Assembly (NCBI RefSeq): GCF_900110645.1
Contig: NZ_FOFB01000001.1
Location: 310,001 to 374,000 of the forward strand
Direction: 5' to 3'
Length of the DNA stretch: 64,000 nucleotides
DNA from: Neolewinella agarilytica
GTDB lineage: Bacteria; Bacteroidota; Bacteroidia; Chitinophagales; Saprospiraceae
Below the pieces are notes generated by a model. It searched no databases, was not told the DNA's origin, and was given only the letters and a program-made list of their open reading frames with translations. Shown here in pieces: positions 56,792-64,000 of this stretch. The position numbers and the translations under genes were made by a program. How positions within the stretch are numbered: the first letter of the stretch is position 1; every line of letters begins with the position of its first letter.

Positions 56792-57005
56792 GATCATCAA
56801 TTTGGTTCTCTAATCTGGTCAGTTTGCGATCCAAGGACCACAAGTAAATAGCAAGCCCCAGAAATACAAGGACGATTACTGCCACAACTACGTATAGTTT
56901 ACCCATGCTACGCAGAAAGTCCGCTGGTGGTTCAGAAGCAGATTGTGCACAAAGTTGTGCAACGGTACTGGTAAACAGGAAAAGGGTAAGTGCAAGGCGC
57001 GTCAT
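56784..57005 (-). CDS. CcmD-like small membrane protein
   Basis: 73 residues from the ATG at 57005: a signal-like N-terminus (MTRLALTLFLFTSTVAQLCAQ), then MGKLYVVVAVIVLVFLGLAIYLWSLDRKLTRLENQ. The KLYVVV..hydrophobic..YL..LDRKL.RLE pattern is typical of CcmD-like proteins of Bacteroidota, which partner CcmC in haem export for cytochrome c maturation. No ccmC or other ccm gene is in the window. Its stop codon overlaps the gdhA start by 8 bp. A -7 box lies 24 bp upstream. Confidence 0.75.
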   Translation of the reverse strand: MTRLALTLFLFTSTVAQLCAQSASEPPADFLRSMGKLYVVVAVIVLVFLGLAIYLWSLDRKLTRLENQIDDHV

Positions 57006-57029
57006 TGCCCGGGGAATTTGGTTAGGCCA

Positions 57030-57037
57030 CAAAGGTA
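57030..57037 (-). promoter_or_regulatory. -7 promoter box (TACCTTTG) of the ccmD-like/gdhA unit
   Basis: Exact TAnnTTTG on the minus strand, 24 bp before the ATG at 57005. Confidence 0.65.
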
Positions 57038-57154
57038 GCTCTGCGGTAGGGGCTAATGTACGCTTTGCTGCAACGCTTTTTCGGGAAATTACCGGAATAT
57101 TGCGCCAGGTAACGGATCACGGCATTTTTAGGCACGTTGGTCACCAGATGAAGT

Positions 57155-57175
57155 GGGCGACGGCGCGCAGGTGCA
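57155..57175 (+). repeat. Dispersed repeat, copy 20
   Basis: GGGCGA-CGGCG-CGCAGGTGCA (or GGCGC directly joined to GCAGGTGCA), then GAGGGAAGTTGGAGGAGCA, a strong match to the tail. Confidence 0.8.
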
Positions 57176-57652
57176 GAGGGAAGTTGGAGGAGCAGGGATG
57201 GGGCGGACAACCCCCTGCACGACTCAATTCTCAACGCGGAGGCCGAAGAATAAAGGTAAAAACGGAGAACGGAGCTGGACGAAGTTGCCTCCGGATACGA
57301 GCAGTAGCGAGCCACCTCCGGTGGTGAGTTGACTGACATATACGGGCTTTTCCCGGAAGCCGCTGCGCGACTTTAACTACAGATCATCACAGATTCACAC
57401 CAATTACTGCACAGATTTTGGACGCTACGCGACTTTACTTTCCGAAGGAGCGGAAGGAGAAGAGGAGTTGAAGGAGGTCGCTGCGCGACGTCTACCCACA
57501 TTGTCGCCTACAAAATGTGTTAGGCCGCCAGATTACAAGACTACCAGGCCATCCATCTCCGTTCATCGAGTTCCCATCCCGTTTCATCGAAAGGATTTCT
57601 ACCTTGGCTAAATCTGCGCTTACTTAGTGGTATCACTTTAAAAGCTGCGAGC

Positions 57653-58009
57653 ATGAAACTTATCTCTTTCAATATCGACAACGACATCCTCGAGGTACAC
57701 AACAATATGTGGACCGGCGTGGAAACCGTCACCTTTAATGGCTATGAAGTGAGCCGGCAGTTCAATTGGTTCCGTGGTGATCACGATTTTGCGATCTCTA
57801 CTGATGACGGCAATGGCACCGACTATTACCGGGTAGTAATCCTGATGGGTATGGCCGGCATCACTGTTGATGTCTACCGCAACGAAGAAACGCTACTGGC
57901 CCAGAGCTCTGAAGCTAAGCGACGCAGCCGCCCCAACCGCTCCCGAAACGCCCGACGGAGCCGGGTCACGAATCCGGAAGCATTATACCACGAAGAAGAC
58001 CTCGTTTAA
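57653..58009 (+). CDS. Tandem small-protein family, member 1 (unknown)
   Basis: 118 residues, no signal peptide. The first 80 residues match members 2 and 3 at the same positions: S-x-x-I-x-N-D-x-L-E-V-H (about 5-16), W-x-G-x-E-T-V-x-F-N-G (about 20-30), S-R-x-x-x-x-F, H-x-F, a D-Y-Y-R-V strand and a final N-x-x-x-L-L. This suggests one small beta-sandwich domain. The tail is basic and disordered (SEAKRRSRPNRSRNARRSR) and ends in EEDLV. Its stop codon overlaps the start of member 2 by one base (TAATG), so the two are translationally coupled. I recognise no described family. Confidence 0.75.
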   Translation: MKLISFNIDNDILEVHNNMWTGVETVTFNGYEVSRQFNWFRGDHDFAISTDDGNGTDYYRVVILMGMAGITVDVYRNEETLLAQSSEAKRRSRPNRSRNARRSRVTNPEALYHEEDLV

Positions 58010-58395
58010 TGTTAAGAATCAGCATGCCCATTGGTAATGATCTACTGGAAATCCACCGCTACGGCTGGAAAGGAATCGACGAAGTACGTTGGAACGGCGA
58101 AGTGATGAGCCGCAAGAAACGCTTCTTCACCAGCAAGCACACCTTCGCCGTAGCGGATGAGTATGGAGAAGTTGCTGACTTCTTCGTCCGTGTTGGCGCT
58201 GGCCTCAACGGCACCTCCTATGGCATCAAACGTAATGGTAAAGTTTTACTGGGCACCTGGCGGGATCAGCTGACACACGTCAAGCGGGAAAAAATGCCCG
58301 AGCCTCCCGGCTTAGACCTCAACTCTTCTCCTCGTCGCCAGCGGGAAGCACCGCCGATGTCTGCTGATGACTGGCAGGAGAGCGAACTTGTATAG
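58009..58395 (+). CDS. Tandem small-protein family, member 2 (unknown)
   Basis: 128 residues. Domain: RISMPIGNDLLEIHRYGWKG, EVRWNGEVMSRKKRFFTSKHTF, DFFVRVGAGLNGTSYGI, with closing strand RNGKVLLGTW. The linker after about residue 85 is proline and charge rich, and the C-terminus is QESELV, like the EEDLV and EDLLV ends of its neighbours. It is the middle gene of the trio, coupled to member 1 and 29 bp before member 3. No enzymatic motif, membrane segment or secretion signal is visible. Confidence 0.75.
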   Translation: MLRISMPIGNDLLEIHRYGWKGIDEVRWNGEVMSRKKRFFTSKHTFAVADEYGEVADFFVRVGAGLNGTSYGIKRNGKVLLGTWRDQLTHVKREKMPEPPGLDLNSSPRRQREAPPMSADDWQESELV

Positions 58396-58424
58396 ACCCT
58401 ATTTATAACCCCAAAGGAATTTAG

Positions 58425-58808
58425 ATGCGTGTTCTTAGTCTTCCCATTGGCAATGACCTGCTGGAAATCCATATAAACCTATGGAAAAGCCAGGAAACGG
58501 TCTACTTCAACGGGCAGCTGGCCAGTAAAAAGACGCATTTCATCGGCACGAGCCACCACTTCACCACAGACGCTGTTCACAGTTTTGGTGTCGATCATTT
58601 CCGCGTCGTCACCAGCTATGGCTGGATGGGCTTTCGCTATGATGTTTTTAAAAATGACCAATGTTTGCTGGCCAGCGGCCGGACGAATGTCAGTGCGCCG
58701 AAAATTGTCACCCAAATCAAATCCCGGAGTAAAAGCGTACCCCATATTTCCCGGTTGGATGATCCGGGACTTCCGGACAAAGAATTAATTGAGGACCTTC
58801 TGGTTTGA
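58425..58808 (+). CDS. Tandem small-protein family, member 3 (unknown)
   Basis: 127 residues. Domain: RVLSLPIGNDLLEIHINLWK, ETVYFNGQLASKKTHFIGTSHHF, DHFRVVTSYGWMGFRYDVFKN, CLLASGR, then a basic linker and the acidic C-terminal end ELIEDLLV. The start is the ATG at 58425, which aligns exactly with the starts of members 1 and 2. Conservation of the N-terminal domain and of the acidic -LV tail, with a freely varying linker, points to two interacting parts. Function unknown. Confidence 0.75.
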   Translation: MRVLSLPIGNDLLEIHINLWKSQETVYFNGQLASKKTHFIGTSHHFTTDAVHSFGVDHFRVVTSYGWMGFRYDVFKNDQCLLASGRTNVSAPKIVTQIKSRSKSVPHISRLDDPGLPDKELIEDLLV

Positions 58809-58931
58809 TGGGCTCGGTTTCGGCCAGGCTTTCGTTCCTATCGGAGAACCCGCGAATTTCTACTACTCCCTCCCCAATTACCATCGTAACTTCGCCGCCG
58901 AAATAAGGTCAGTAGTCTTCTACTAAATGGA

Positions 58932-58968
58932 ACGACTGCCTGACTGCTTGACTCATTGACTATCTGAC
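58932..58968 (+). repeat. Short TGACT-type tandem words before aroC
   Basis: Four to five units of the form TGACTNNCT (tgactgct, tgactcat, tgactatc, tgactaca) end 6 bp before the aroC ATG. This is another example of word-like simple repeats in spacers here. Confidence 0.6.
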
Positions 58969-58973
58969 TACAC

Positions 58974-60056
58974 ATGCCCGGCAGCACCTACGGTAAAAAC
59001 TTCCGCATCACCACTTTCGGCGAAAGCCACGGCGTTGGCCTTGGTGTCATTATTGACGGTTGCCCGGCGGGGGTCGACTTTGACGAGGACTTTGTCCAGG
59101 CGGAACTCGCCCGGCGGAAGCCCGGGCAGAGCCGCATCGTTACCCAGCGTAAAGAAAACGATGGTGTACAGGTGCTCTCCGGCGTATTCGAAGGTAAAAC
59201 GACCGGTACGCCCATCGGCATGGTCATCTATAATAAAGACCAGCGAAGTAAAGACTACGGACATATCTTCGACAAATTCCGGCCCAGCCACGCGGATTAC
59301 ACCTTCCACGCGAAGTACGGCATCCGTGATTATCGGGGAGGCGGCCGCAGCTCTGCGAGGGAGACGGCGGCGCGCGTAGCTGCCGGAGCAGTGGCGCAAT
59401 TATTCCTGCGCAGCTACGGTGTCACCGTTAAAAGCTACGTTAGTCAGGTAGGGCATATCACCATCGACAAACCCTACCAGGAGCTGGACCTGAACCTCAT
59501 CGAATCCAACGATGTGCGCTGCCCCGATCCGAAAGTAGCGGCGGCAATGGAAAAAGAGATTCTTGCCGTCCGTAAAGACGGAGATACTATTGGCGGCGTC
59601 GTCAGCTGTGTCATCACGGGTGTACCTGCTGGCTGGGGAGAGCCTGTTTTTGATAAACTACACGCTGAGTTAGGCAAAGCCATCCTGAGTATCAACGCCT
59701 GCAAGGGCTTTGAATATGGCTCTGGTTTTGCGGGCGTCACGCTGCGCGGCAGCCAGCACAACGATGCCTTCTATACGGAGGAAGACGGCACCGTCAGAAC
59801 CCGAACCAACCGCAGTGGCGGGGTGCAGGGCGGCATCTCCAACGGAGAAGACATTTACTTCCGGGCGGCATTTAAATCCGTAGCGACCATCATTCAGGAT
59901 CAAACCAGCGTCAATGAAGCGGGGGAAGAGGTCACCGTGAGCGGTAAAGGACGACATGACCCCTGTGTATTACCAAGAGCCATTGCCATTGTGGATAATA
60001 TGGCGGCGCTGGTTTTAGCTGACATGTGCCTGAGGGCTCGGGGGAATCGGATGTAA
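58974..60056 (+). CDS. aroC: Chorismate synthase
   Basis: 360 residues, full length. It forms chorismate from EPSP with reduced FMN at the end of the shikimate pathway. Signatures are [24 protein letters not shown] (catalytic His in GESHG), [15 protein letters not shown], the FMN motif [38 protein letters not shown] and a C-terminal [20 protein letters not shown] with the second catalytic His. RPSHAD replaces the more usual RPGHAD, a minor change. It is probably expressed alone. Confidence 0.97.
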   Translation: MPGSTYGKNFRITTFGESHGVGLGVIIDGCPAGVDFDEDFVQAELARRKPGQSRIVTQRKENDGVQVLSGVFEGKTTGTPIGMVIYNKDQRSKDYGHIFDKFRPSHADYTFHAKYGIRDYRGGGRSSARETAARVAAGAVAQLFLRSYGVTVKSYVSQVGHITIDKPYQELDLNLIESNDVRCPDPKVAAAMEKEILAVRKDGDTIGGVVSCVITGVPAGWGEPVFDKLHAELGKAILSINACKGFEYGSGFAGVTLRGSQHNDAFYTEEDGTVRTRTNRSGGVQGGISNGEDIYFRAAFKSVATIIQDQTSVNEAGEEVTVSGKGRHDPCVLPRAIAIVDNMAALVLADMCLRARGNRM

Positions 60057-60059
60057 GGC

Positions 60060-60971
60060 CTATTCCACTATCCAGGGATACGCCTTCTTAAAGCCCTTCT
60101 TCCAGGTAGCGTGCCAGTGTCCTTCACCGGGTTCGATATCGAACAAGAGCTGGTCTTCGGGCAGCCCGGCCACCAGGAGCCGGTCGCGCAGACGTTCGGA
60201 GCCTTCTACAATGGGCGTTTCCAGTTCACCGGAATTGATGAAAACGCGGAGTTTACTTACATCGGGGTGAGCATCCACCAGATCTAAGGACTGGGGTTCA
60301 TCGACCCAGAGAGAGGGACTAAAGATGATGCCCAGACCGTAGACATCGGGGTAAGTCATCAAACTGTAGTGGGCCATCAGCCCACCCAGGGAGCAGCCAC
60401 CGATGCCCGTAAATTCCGGTTCGGGCTTTGTGCGATAATTGGCATCCACCCATTGCTTTAGGCCCCTGGCGTACCATTCGGCGTGCTTTTTACCGAACAC
60501 TTCGCCTTCTTCCCGTACCTGATCCGATGGATAGGGTTTGTATTCTGCCGAGCGGTTGTCTCCGCTAGAGACGCCGACCACGATGCAGGAAGGACCACCA
60601 AGAGAATCTGTTCGGTTGATCCATTCATCCACTTCCCACTCACTGCCTTCGCCGGTGATTTGATCAAACAGGTTATCTCCATCATAAAAGTAGAGGACGG
60701 GATAGCGGACGGAGTCATTGTCTTCATAGCCTTTCGGCAAGAATATTTCTACGTCTTTTTGCTCGCCGAGGTAATCCGCAGTTACCGCGGCCGGGAGGTG
60801 ATGAGCGTTTTCGGCGAAGGTTGGTCTGGCAGTTTTGAGCCACTCTTCCAGCCACTGTTCGTGCTTCCAGTCGCGGTAGCCGTATACGATGTCTTCGTCA
60901 AAGCCGAAAGCAAAAATGATGATGGCCAGAAGACCAAGGACCAGGGAGGTCCAGCCGAAGAAGCGTAGCAT
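60060..60971 (-). CDS. Esterase-like alpha/beta hydrolase (enterochelin-esterase/esterase D type)
   Basis: 303 residues from the ATG at 60971 (MLRFFGWTSLVLGLLAIIIFAFGF), so a single N-terminal membrane anchor or uncleaved signal starts the protein. A longer in-frame start at 61046 adds 25 non-hydrophobic residues. The hydrolase core shows VEIFLPKGYEDND, YPVLYFYDGDNLFD, the nucleophile elbow GGCSLGGLMAH, the acid strand LRVFINSGELETPIVEGS and the His in GHWHATWKKGF. The putative-esterase family includes ferric enterobactin, formylglutathione and polysaccharide esterases, so the substrate is undetermined. Confidence 0.88.
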   Translation of the reverse strand: MLRFFGWTSLVLGLLAIIIFAFGFDEDIVYGYRDWKHEQWLEEWLKTARPTFAENAHHLPAAVTADYLGEQKDVEIFLPKGYEDNDSVRYPVLYFYDGDNLFDQITGEGSEWEVDEWINRTDSLGGPSCIVVGVSSGDNRSAEYKPYPSDQVREEGEVFGKKHAEWYARGLKQWVDANYRTKPEPEFTGIGGCSLGGLMAHYSLMTYPDVYGLGIIFSPSLWVDEPQSLDLVDAHPDVSKLRVFINSGELETPIVEGSERLRDRLLVAGLPEDQLLFDIEPGEGHWHATWKKGFKKAYPWIVE

Positions 60972-61176
60972 AGTGAAATAATTCTGATATAAGTGTGAAT
61001 CAAAAGACGTACAAAAAGGCGCCTGCTTGCTTCTGTTTTCCACCAACAGAAGCCATTTCTTGTTAGCGTCCCATCAAGATAAGGTAATTTTGCTCCCATC
61101 CGGTTAACAAGTAAGAAGATTGCCTTATAGCAAAATGTCTACCTTGTCTTAAGTTCTTACTCATTAGGAATTACTC

Positions 61177-63111
61177 ATGATCACAAATAAATCGCTAATC
61201 TATCTTGTCGTAGTGGCTTTCCTTTTGCAAAGCTGTGTTGGCACGACCATTGATTTCATTTCAACCAGCAAGGAGGAAAGTCCAAAGGCTATGTTGTCTA
61301 AGTCTTCGATGATTGCTGCGGGGATAGATCCTGAAAAAATTGATGAACTGACGGATTATTTACGCCCATATCTAAGCTCCAATTTAGGTGACAGAAGACT
61401 GGAAAACTGGTACATCAACAGAACTAATTGGATCGATCTATTTACGGATCGACAAAATGTATTATACGCAGCTGAAATCGTTTTCGAAGAATGCCTTCAG
61501 GAGGGTAATCTTTCAAAGGCTGCCAACGTAAAAAATGCCATTAGCCGGATTTATTCAAATGATGGTGATTTCCCCGAAGCACTTAATGCCTGTGAGGAAA
61601 GTTTGAAGCTAGCCAAGCGCGCGCAAGATTCTATTGCTATTGGTTGGACTATGATGTCCATAAGCTCAAATTTCACCCTCCTTCATGACTTCCCTTCAGC
61701 AAAAGAATACGGATATAAGACACTGGCTTTTGCGCGCAGCATCGAACATCCAGCCATTGAAGCTGGAACTCTAAACGTATTAGGGGGAATTATTGCGTAC
61801 CAGTCAAAGTACGATAGTGCTATTGCTGTTATTAATCAAAGCATAGATATTGCCCGACAGCACGGCCTGAAAGAAATAGAAAAAAGAGGAATCTTAAACG
61901 TATCCTACAATTACAACAGGCTTAATCGTTTTGACGAATCCATTGAATTTCTCAACCAGAATATCGACTTTAAAGAAATCTCGACTTCGATCTCTAACAT
62001 CTTTCTCTGTTTCAATCTGCAAAGTGCTTACCTGGGGAAAAATGAATTTGAGATGGCCACCTTCTATCTGGACCGAGGGTGTGAAATGGCTGATGAAGTA
62101 GGGTTTGTTTACGCTCAAATGTTTTGTGAGAAATACCGAACGGAACTCTTAAAAGCACAAGGTTTATATAGCCAGGCTTTAGCTGCCATGGAGAAAGTAA
62201 ACCAGATCCAGACCAAATTGATGGGAATAGAACAAACCAGGTCCGTTCAATCTATGAAAACCCGGCTAAAATTATTAGATAAAGATATTGAGATTGAAAA
62301 AAGGAAGGAGCAGGAAAAATTTTACCAAATACGACTAAGGGGCTCCGCTGCGATAAGTGCCTTTTTAGCCTTATTCATTCCAGGCATCTACTTTTTCATG
62401 CGCAATCGGCAAAAGCGAAAAACCGCCGAACAACAAAAACTAATTGCTGAAACAAAGTTACAGGCTCTTCAGTCTCAGATGCACCCCCATTTTATCTTCA
62501 ACGCATTAGGAGGTGTTCAGAATTACATCTTAAAATCAGAAAAAATTGAAGCTTACAAATACTTAGGAAAGTTTGCGACATTATTGCGTTCCATTACCAA
62601 AAGTACGACTCAGGTCCACATTGAACTTGACCAGGAAATCGAATTCATTCAATCTTATCTTGACATGGAAAAACTTAGGTTCAGGGAGGATTTCACCTAT
62701 TCTCTTTCAGTAGCCCCTTCCCTGATTAATTCCAAGGAGGAAATTCCAAGTATGGTCATTCAACCCGCAGTGGAAAACGCAATCCTTCATGGCTTAGCCG
62801 GGCTTACCCGGCAGGGTGAGTTAACCGTAGAGTTCAAGCCTGATGAAAACGGAAAGGGAATTTGGTGTGTGGTCACGGATAACGGGCGGGGGCGAGTAGC
62901 CGCCAAAAAAAATTCGCAAGACCAACAGGTTCAGGGTCACCTATCCATCGCGACGATCAACACCAGTGAAAGAATAGCCTGCCTTCGCCTTTTAGGCTAC
63001 GATAATGTTGACGCCAGCATTGAAGACCTGTATGAGCATGGAGAAGCTTCCGGAACAAGAGTCACCATTTTCTTACCTTTTATGCATGCGGATCAACTGG
63101 TTACACCATAA
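61177..63111 (+). CDS. Lipobox-containing TPR sensor histidine kinase (LytS/YehU type)
   Basis: 644 residues. The N-terminus MITNKSLIYLVVVAFLLQSC has a lipobox cysteine (C20). Six or so TPR-like helices follow (about 95-345), then a coiled coil ending in KRKEQEKF, one membrane helix (about 388-408) and a basic linker. The histidine-kinase domain has QMHPHFIFNALGGVQNYI (phospho-acceptor H438), QPAVENAILHG (N box, about 529) and DNGRGR (G1, about 568). It is thus a periplasmic TPR sensor with an inner-membrane kinase. These kinases normally act on LytTR response regulators, but none lies in this window. Confidence 0.9.
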   Translation: MITNKSLIYLVVVAFLLQSCVGTTIDFISTSKEESPKAMLSKSSMIAAGIDPEKIDELTDYLRPYLSSNLGDRRLENWYINRTNWIDLFTDRQNVLYAAEIVFEECLQEGNLSKAANVKNAISRIYSNDGDFPEALNACEESLKLAKRAQDSIAIGWTMMSISSNFTLLHDFPSAKEYGYKTLAFARSIEHPAIEAGTLNVLGGIIAYQSKYDSAIAVINQSIDIARQHGLKEIEKRGILNVSYNYNRLNRFDESIEFLNQNIDFKEISTSISNIFLCFNLQSAYLGKNEFEMATFYLDRGCEMADEVGFVYAQMFCEKYRTELLKAQGLYSQALAAMEKVNQIQTKLMGIEQTRSVQSMKTRLKLLDKDIEIEKRKEQEKFYQIRLRGSAAISAFLALFIPGIYFFMRNRQKRKTAEQQKLIAETKLQALQSQMHPHFIFNALGGVQNYILKSEKIEAYKYLGKFATLLRSITKSTTQVHIELDQEIEFIQSYLDMEKLRFREDFTYSLSVAPSLINSKEEIPSMVIQPAVENAILHGLAGLTRQGELTVEFKPDENGKGIWCVVTDNGRGRVAAKKNSQDQQVQGHLSIATINTSERIACLRLLGYDNVDASIEDLYEHGEASGTRVTIFLPFMHADQLVTP

Positions 63112-63137
63112 GTCAATCGCCATCTAATCAGCACTGC

Positions 63138-64000
63138 TCATTCTAGCCACCCTACCCTTTTCTTCCATTCTTCTATTTCTTTCTCCCGACTGGCGAAGCT
63201 AACCGGTGCGGACTCCTTCTCCGCTACAGCTCGTTTTCTCATGACCTCCGTCTGCTGCTCCAGCGTGTTGAGTCCAATCGATTTTCGTCTTTGGTCAACC
63301 TTCACCAAATTATCACAGGGTTTTGGGCTGAGTTGCCCGTGTTCATCCCAATCGAACTGGGTTCCGTATAGCTGCGGCTTGCCTTCGAAGGTGGCGATAC
63401 GGTCCGTCAGGTAAGCAAGGCTGACGGCGCTGGCCTCCTTTCGCCCAACGGCATGCTCGAGGAGTTGGGCGCATTTCTTCATAAAAGCTGGCCGGCTAAT
63501 CGCGTGTTGGATCACTAACCAGGCCGCTTCACTCCCCTCTTCCCCGACCTTGTCTAGGGTCGGATAACCGATCTCGTTGATGATTACGTCAAGTGCCGCA
63601 GCATTACGATTATGCAGCGCCTCCATTTCTTCATCATAGCCCTTGCCCAGTTGACCGTTTTGAATGAGTTCCTGTCGTCGTTGCAAGTCCGCCTTCTTTA
63701 AGGCGATAATTCTTTGAGCGAGGATAGGATGCGTCCCGCTGTTATTTTCGCCTAAAACCCGAAGGCTCTCCCTCACTTTAGGGTCAAGCTCTCTGATTAG
63801 TTCATCCTGCCAATAAGTATATACATCCGGTACGCCCAGGACCACCATTTTGCTATTGTAGCTAAATGCTGTTGCCTCATTAATCAAATTTAGATGATGC
63901 GTTTCCATTACATAAACAACGGAGGCCCACTCAAGCATTTCTTCCGACAAAAAGGTAGTCTTGTGCTTTGTACAGCTCTTCTGGTTGGTACCTGCTGATT
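63138..64000 (-). CDS. Tyrosine-phosphatase-like/DUF6624 fusion, partial at right edge
   Basis: The minus-strand frame is open from the right edge to the stop at 63138 (287 codons visible). The first visible part (SAGT...FLSEEMLEWASVVYVMETHHLNLI and VVLGVPDVYTYWQDELI) matches the C-terminal half of low-molecular-weight tyrosine-phosphatase-like proteins; the CX5R loop would lie outside the window. The remaining 200 residues fit DUF6624: LDVIINEIGYPTLDKVGEEG, AWLVIQHAI, LAYLTDRIATFEGKPQLYGTQ and KVDQRRKSIGLNTLEQQ. DUF6624 function is unknown. An internal TTG at 63950 is not the likely start, because the phosphatase-like region continues upstream of it. Confidence 0.75.
   Translation of the reverse strand, partial: SAGTNQKSCTKHKTTFLSEEMLEWASVVYVMETHHLNLINEATAFSYNSKMVVLGVPDVYTYWQDELIRELDPKVRESLRVLGENNSGTHPILAQRIIALKKADLQRRQELIQNGQLGKGYDEEMEALHNRNAAALDVIINEIGYPTLDKVGEEGSEAAWLVIQHAISRPAFMKKCAQLLEHAVGRKEASAVSLAYLTDRIATFEGKPQLYGTQFDWDEHGQLSPKPCDNLVKVDQRRKSIGLNTLEQQTEVMRKRAVAEKESAPVSFASREKEIEEWKKRVGWLE

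Larger units (their letters stand above)
57006..57652. other. 647-bp gene-free region with repeats
   Basis: No reading frame here looks real. It contains the minus-strand -7 box (57030-57037), dispersed-repeat copy 20 (57155) and three related words CGCT(G/A)CGCGAC-TTTA or -GTCTAC (57361, 57423, 57479). Between them is a CAGATCATCACAGATTCACAC-like low-complexity stretch. It looks like decayed repeat sequence. Confidence 0.5.

Noticed and set aside
57022..57339. Open frames of 105-140 codons in the gene-free region before the small-protein trio
   Set aside because: Composition is Arg/Ser-rich without hydrophobic pattern, the frames overlap on both strands, and they run through the dispersed repeat.

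Overview
The window looks like a chromosomal segment of a Bacteroidota bacterium, most probably a Lewinella-like member of the Saprospiria. Four lines of evidence support this. (1) Four secreted proteins end in type IX secretion (T9SS) type A sorting domains. (2) Many genes have the Bacteroidota -7 promoter box TAnnTTTG (here often TATCTTTG, TACCTTTG or TACCTTCG) just upstream of the start codon. (3) There are an Oar-type TonB-dependent receptor, a futalosine-pathway gene and a LytS-type histidine kinase. (4) CarB is short. I see no prophage, insertion sequence, CRISPR array, rRNA or tRNA gene. The content is mainly housekeeping genes plus envelope and secreted proteins.

Layout. 1-6137: cysteine desulfurase (cut by the left edge), MarC-type membrane protein, Sua5/TsaC, a small lipoprotein, a carrier-protein-like protein lacking the usual serine, a LOG-family protein and class II fructose-bisphosphate aldolase. 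6138-11278: a heptamer-repeat spacer, then a glycerol-facilitator-like channel, LD-carboxypeptidase, family 2 glycosyltransferase, RibB with a degenerate RibA half, and a membrane protein. 11553-20296: two hypothetical proteins, carB, a small secreted protein, a SpoIIAA-like protein and a T9SS-secreted M43 metalloprotease. 20728-26520: YceI, a large TPR protein and an outer-membrane barrel. 27008-34987: trpD-trpC, a peptidase-like S41 protein and a maltokinase on the minus strand, a RimK-like ligase overlapping an aspartoacylase-like hydrolase, and ribosomal proteins L35 and L20. 35151-44206: three T9SS substrates on the minus strand, two of them giant tandem paralogues. 44414-53210: an unknown helical protein, an AddA/RecB-like helicase, futalosine hydrolase and a TonB-dependent receptor. 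53442-57005: a nitrilase-family amidohydrolase, a small membrane protein, an Lrp regulator with an operator-like dyad over its promoter, and glutamate dehydrogenase overlapping a CcmD-like gene. 57653-64000: three tandem paralogous small proteins of unknown family, chorismate synthase, an esterase, a lipobox-bearing TPR histidine kinase, and a phosphatase-like/DUF6624 fusion cut by the right edge.

The most unusual signal is not a gene. A short interspersed sequence, GGGCGC-N(3-5)-CGCAGGTGCA followed by a looser purine-rich tail of about 20-25 bp, occurs at least 20 times in the 64 kb. It is found in both orientations, 14 times between genes and 6 times inside reading frames at non-conserved linkers. 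Second are 7-bp tandem arrays (TTGCAGG type). Two of them are built as inverted halves, and a third has run into the 5' end of a protease gene. Third is the tandem trio of small proteins at 57653-58808. Several enzymes appear to lack key functional parts: RibA zinc cysteines, the carrier-protein serine, the CarB allosteric domain and the helicase nuclease motif.
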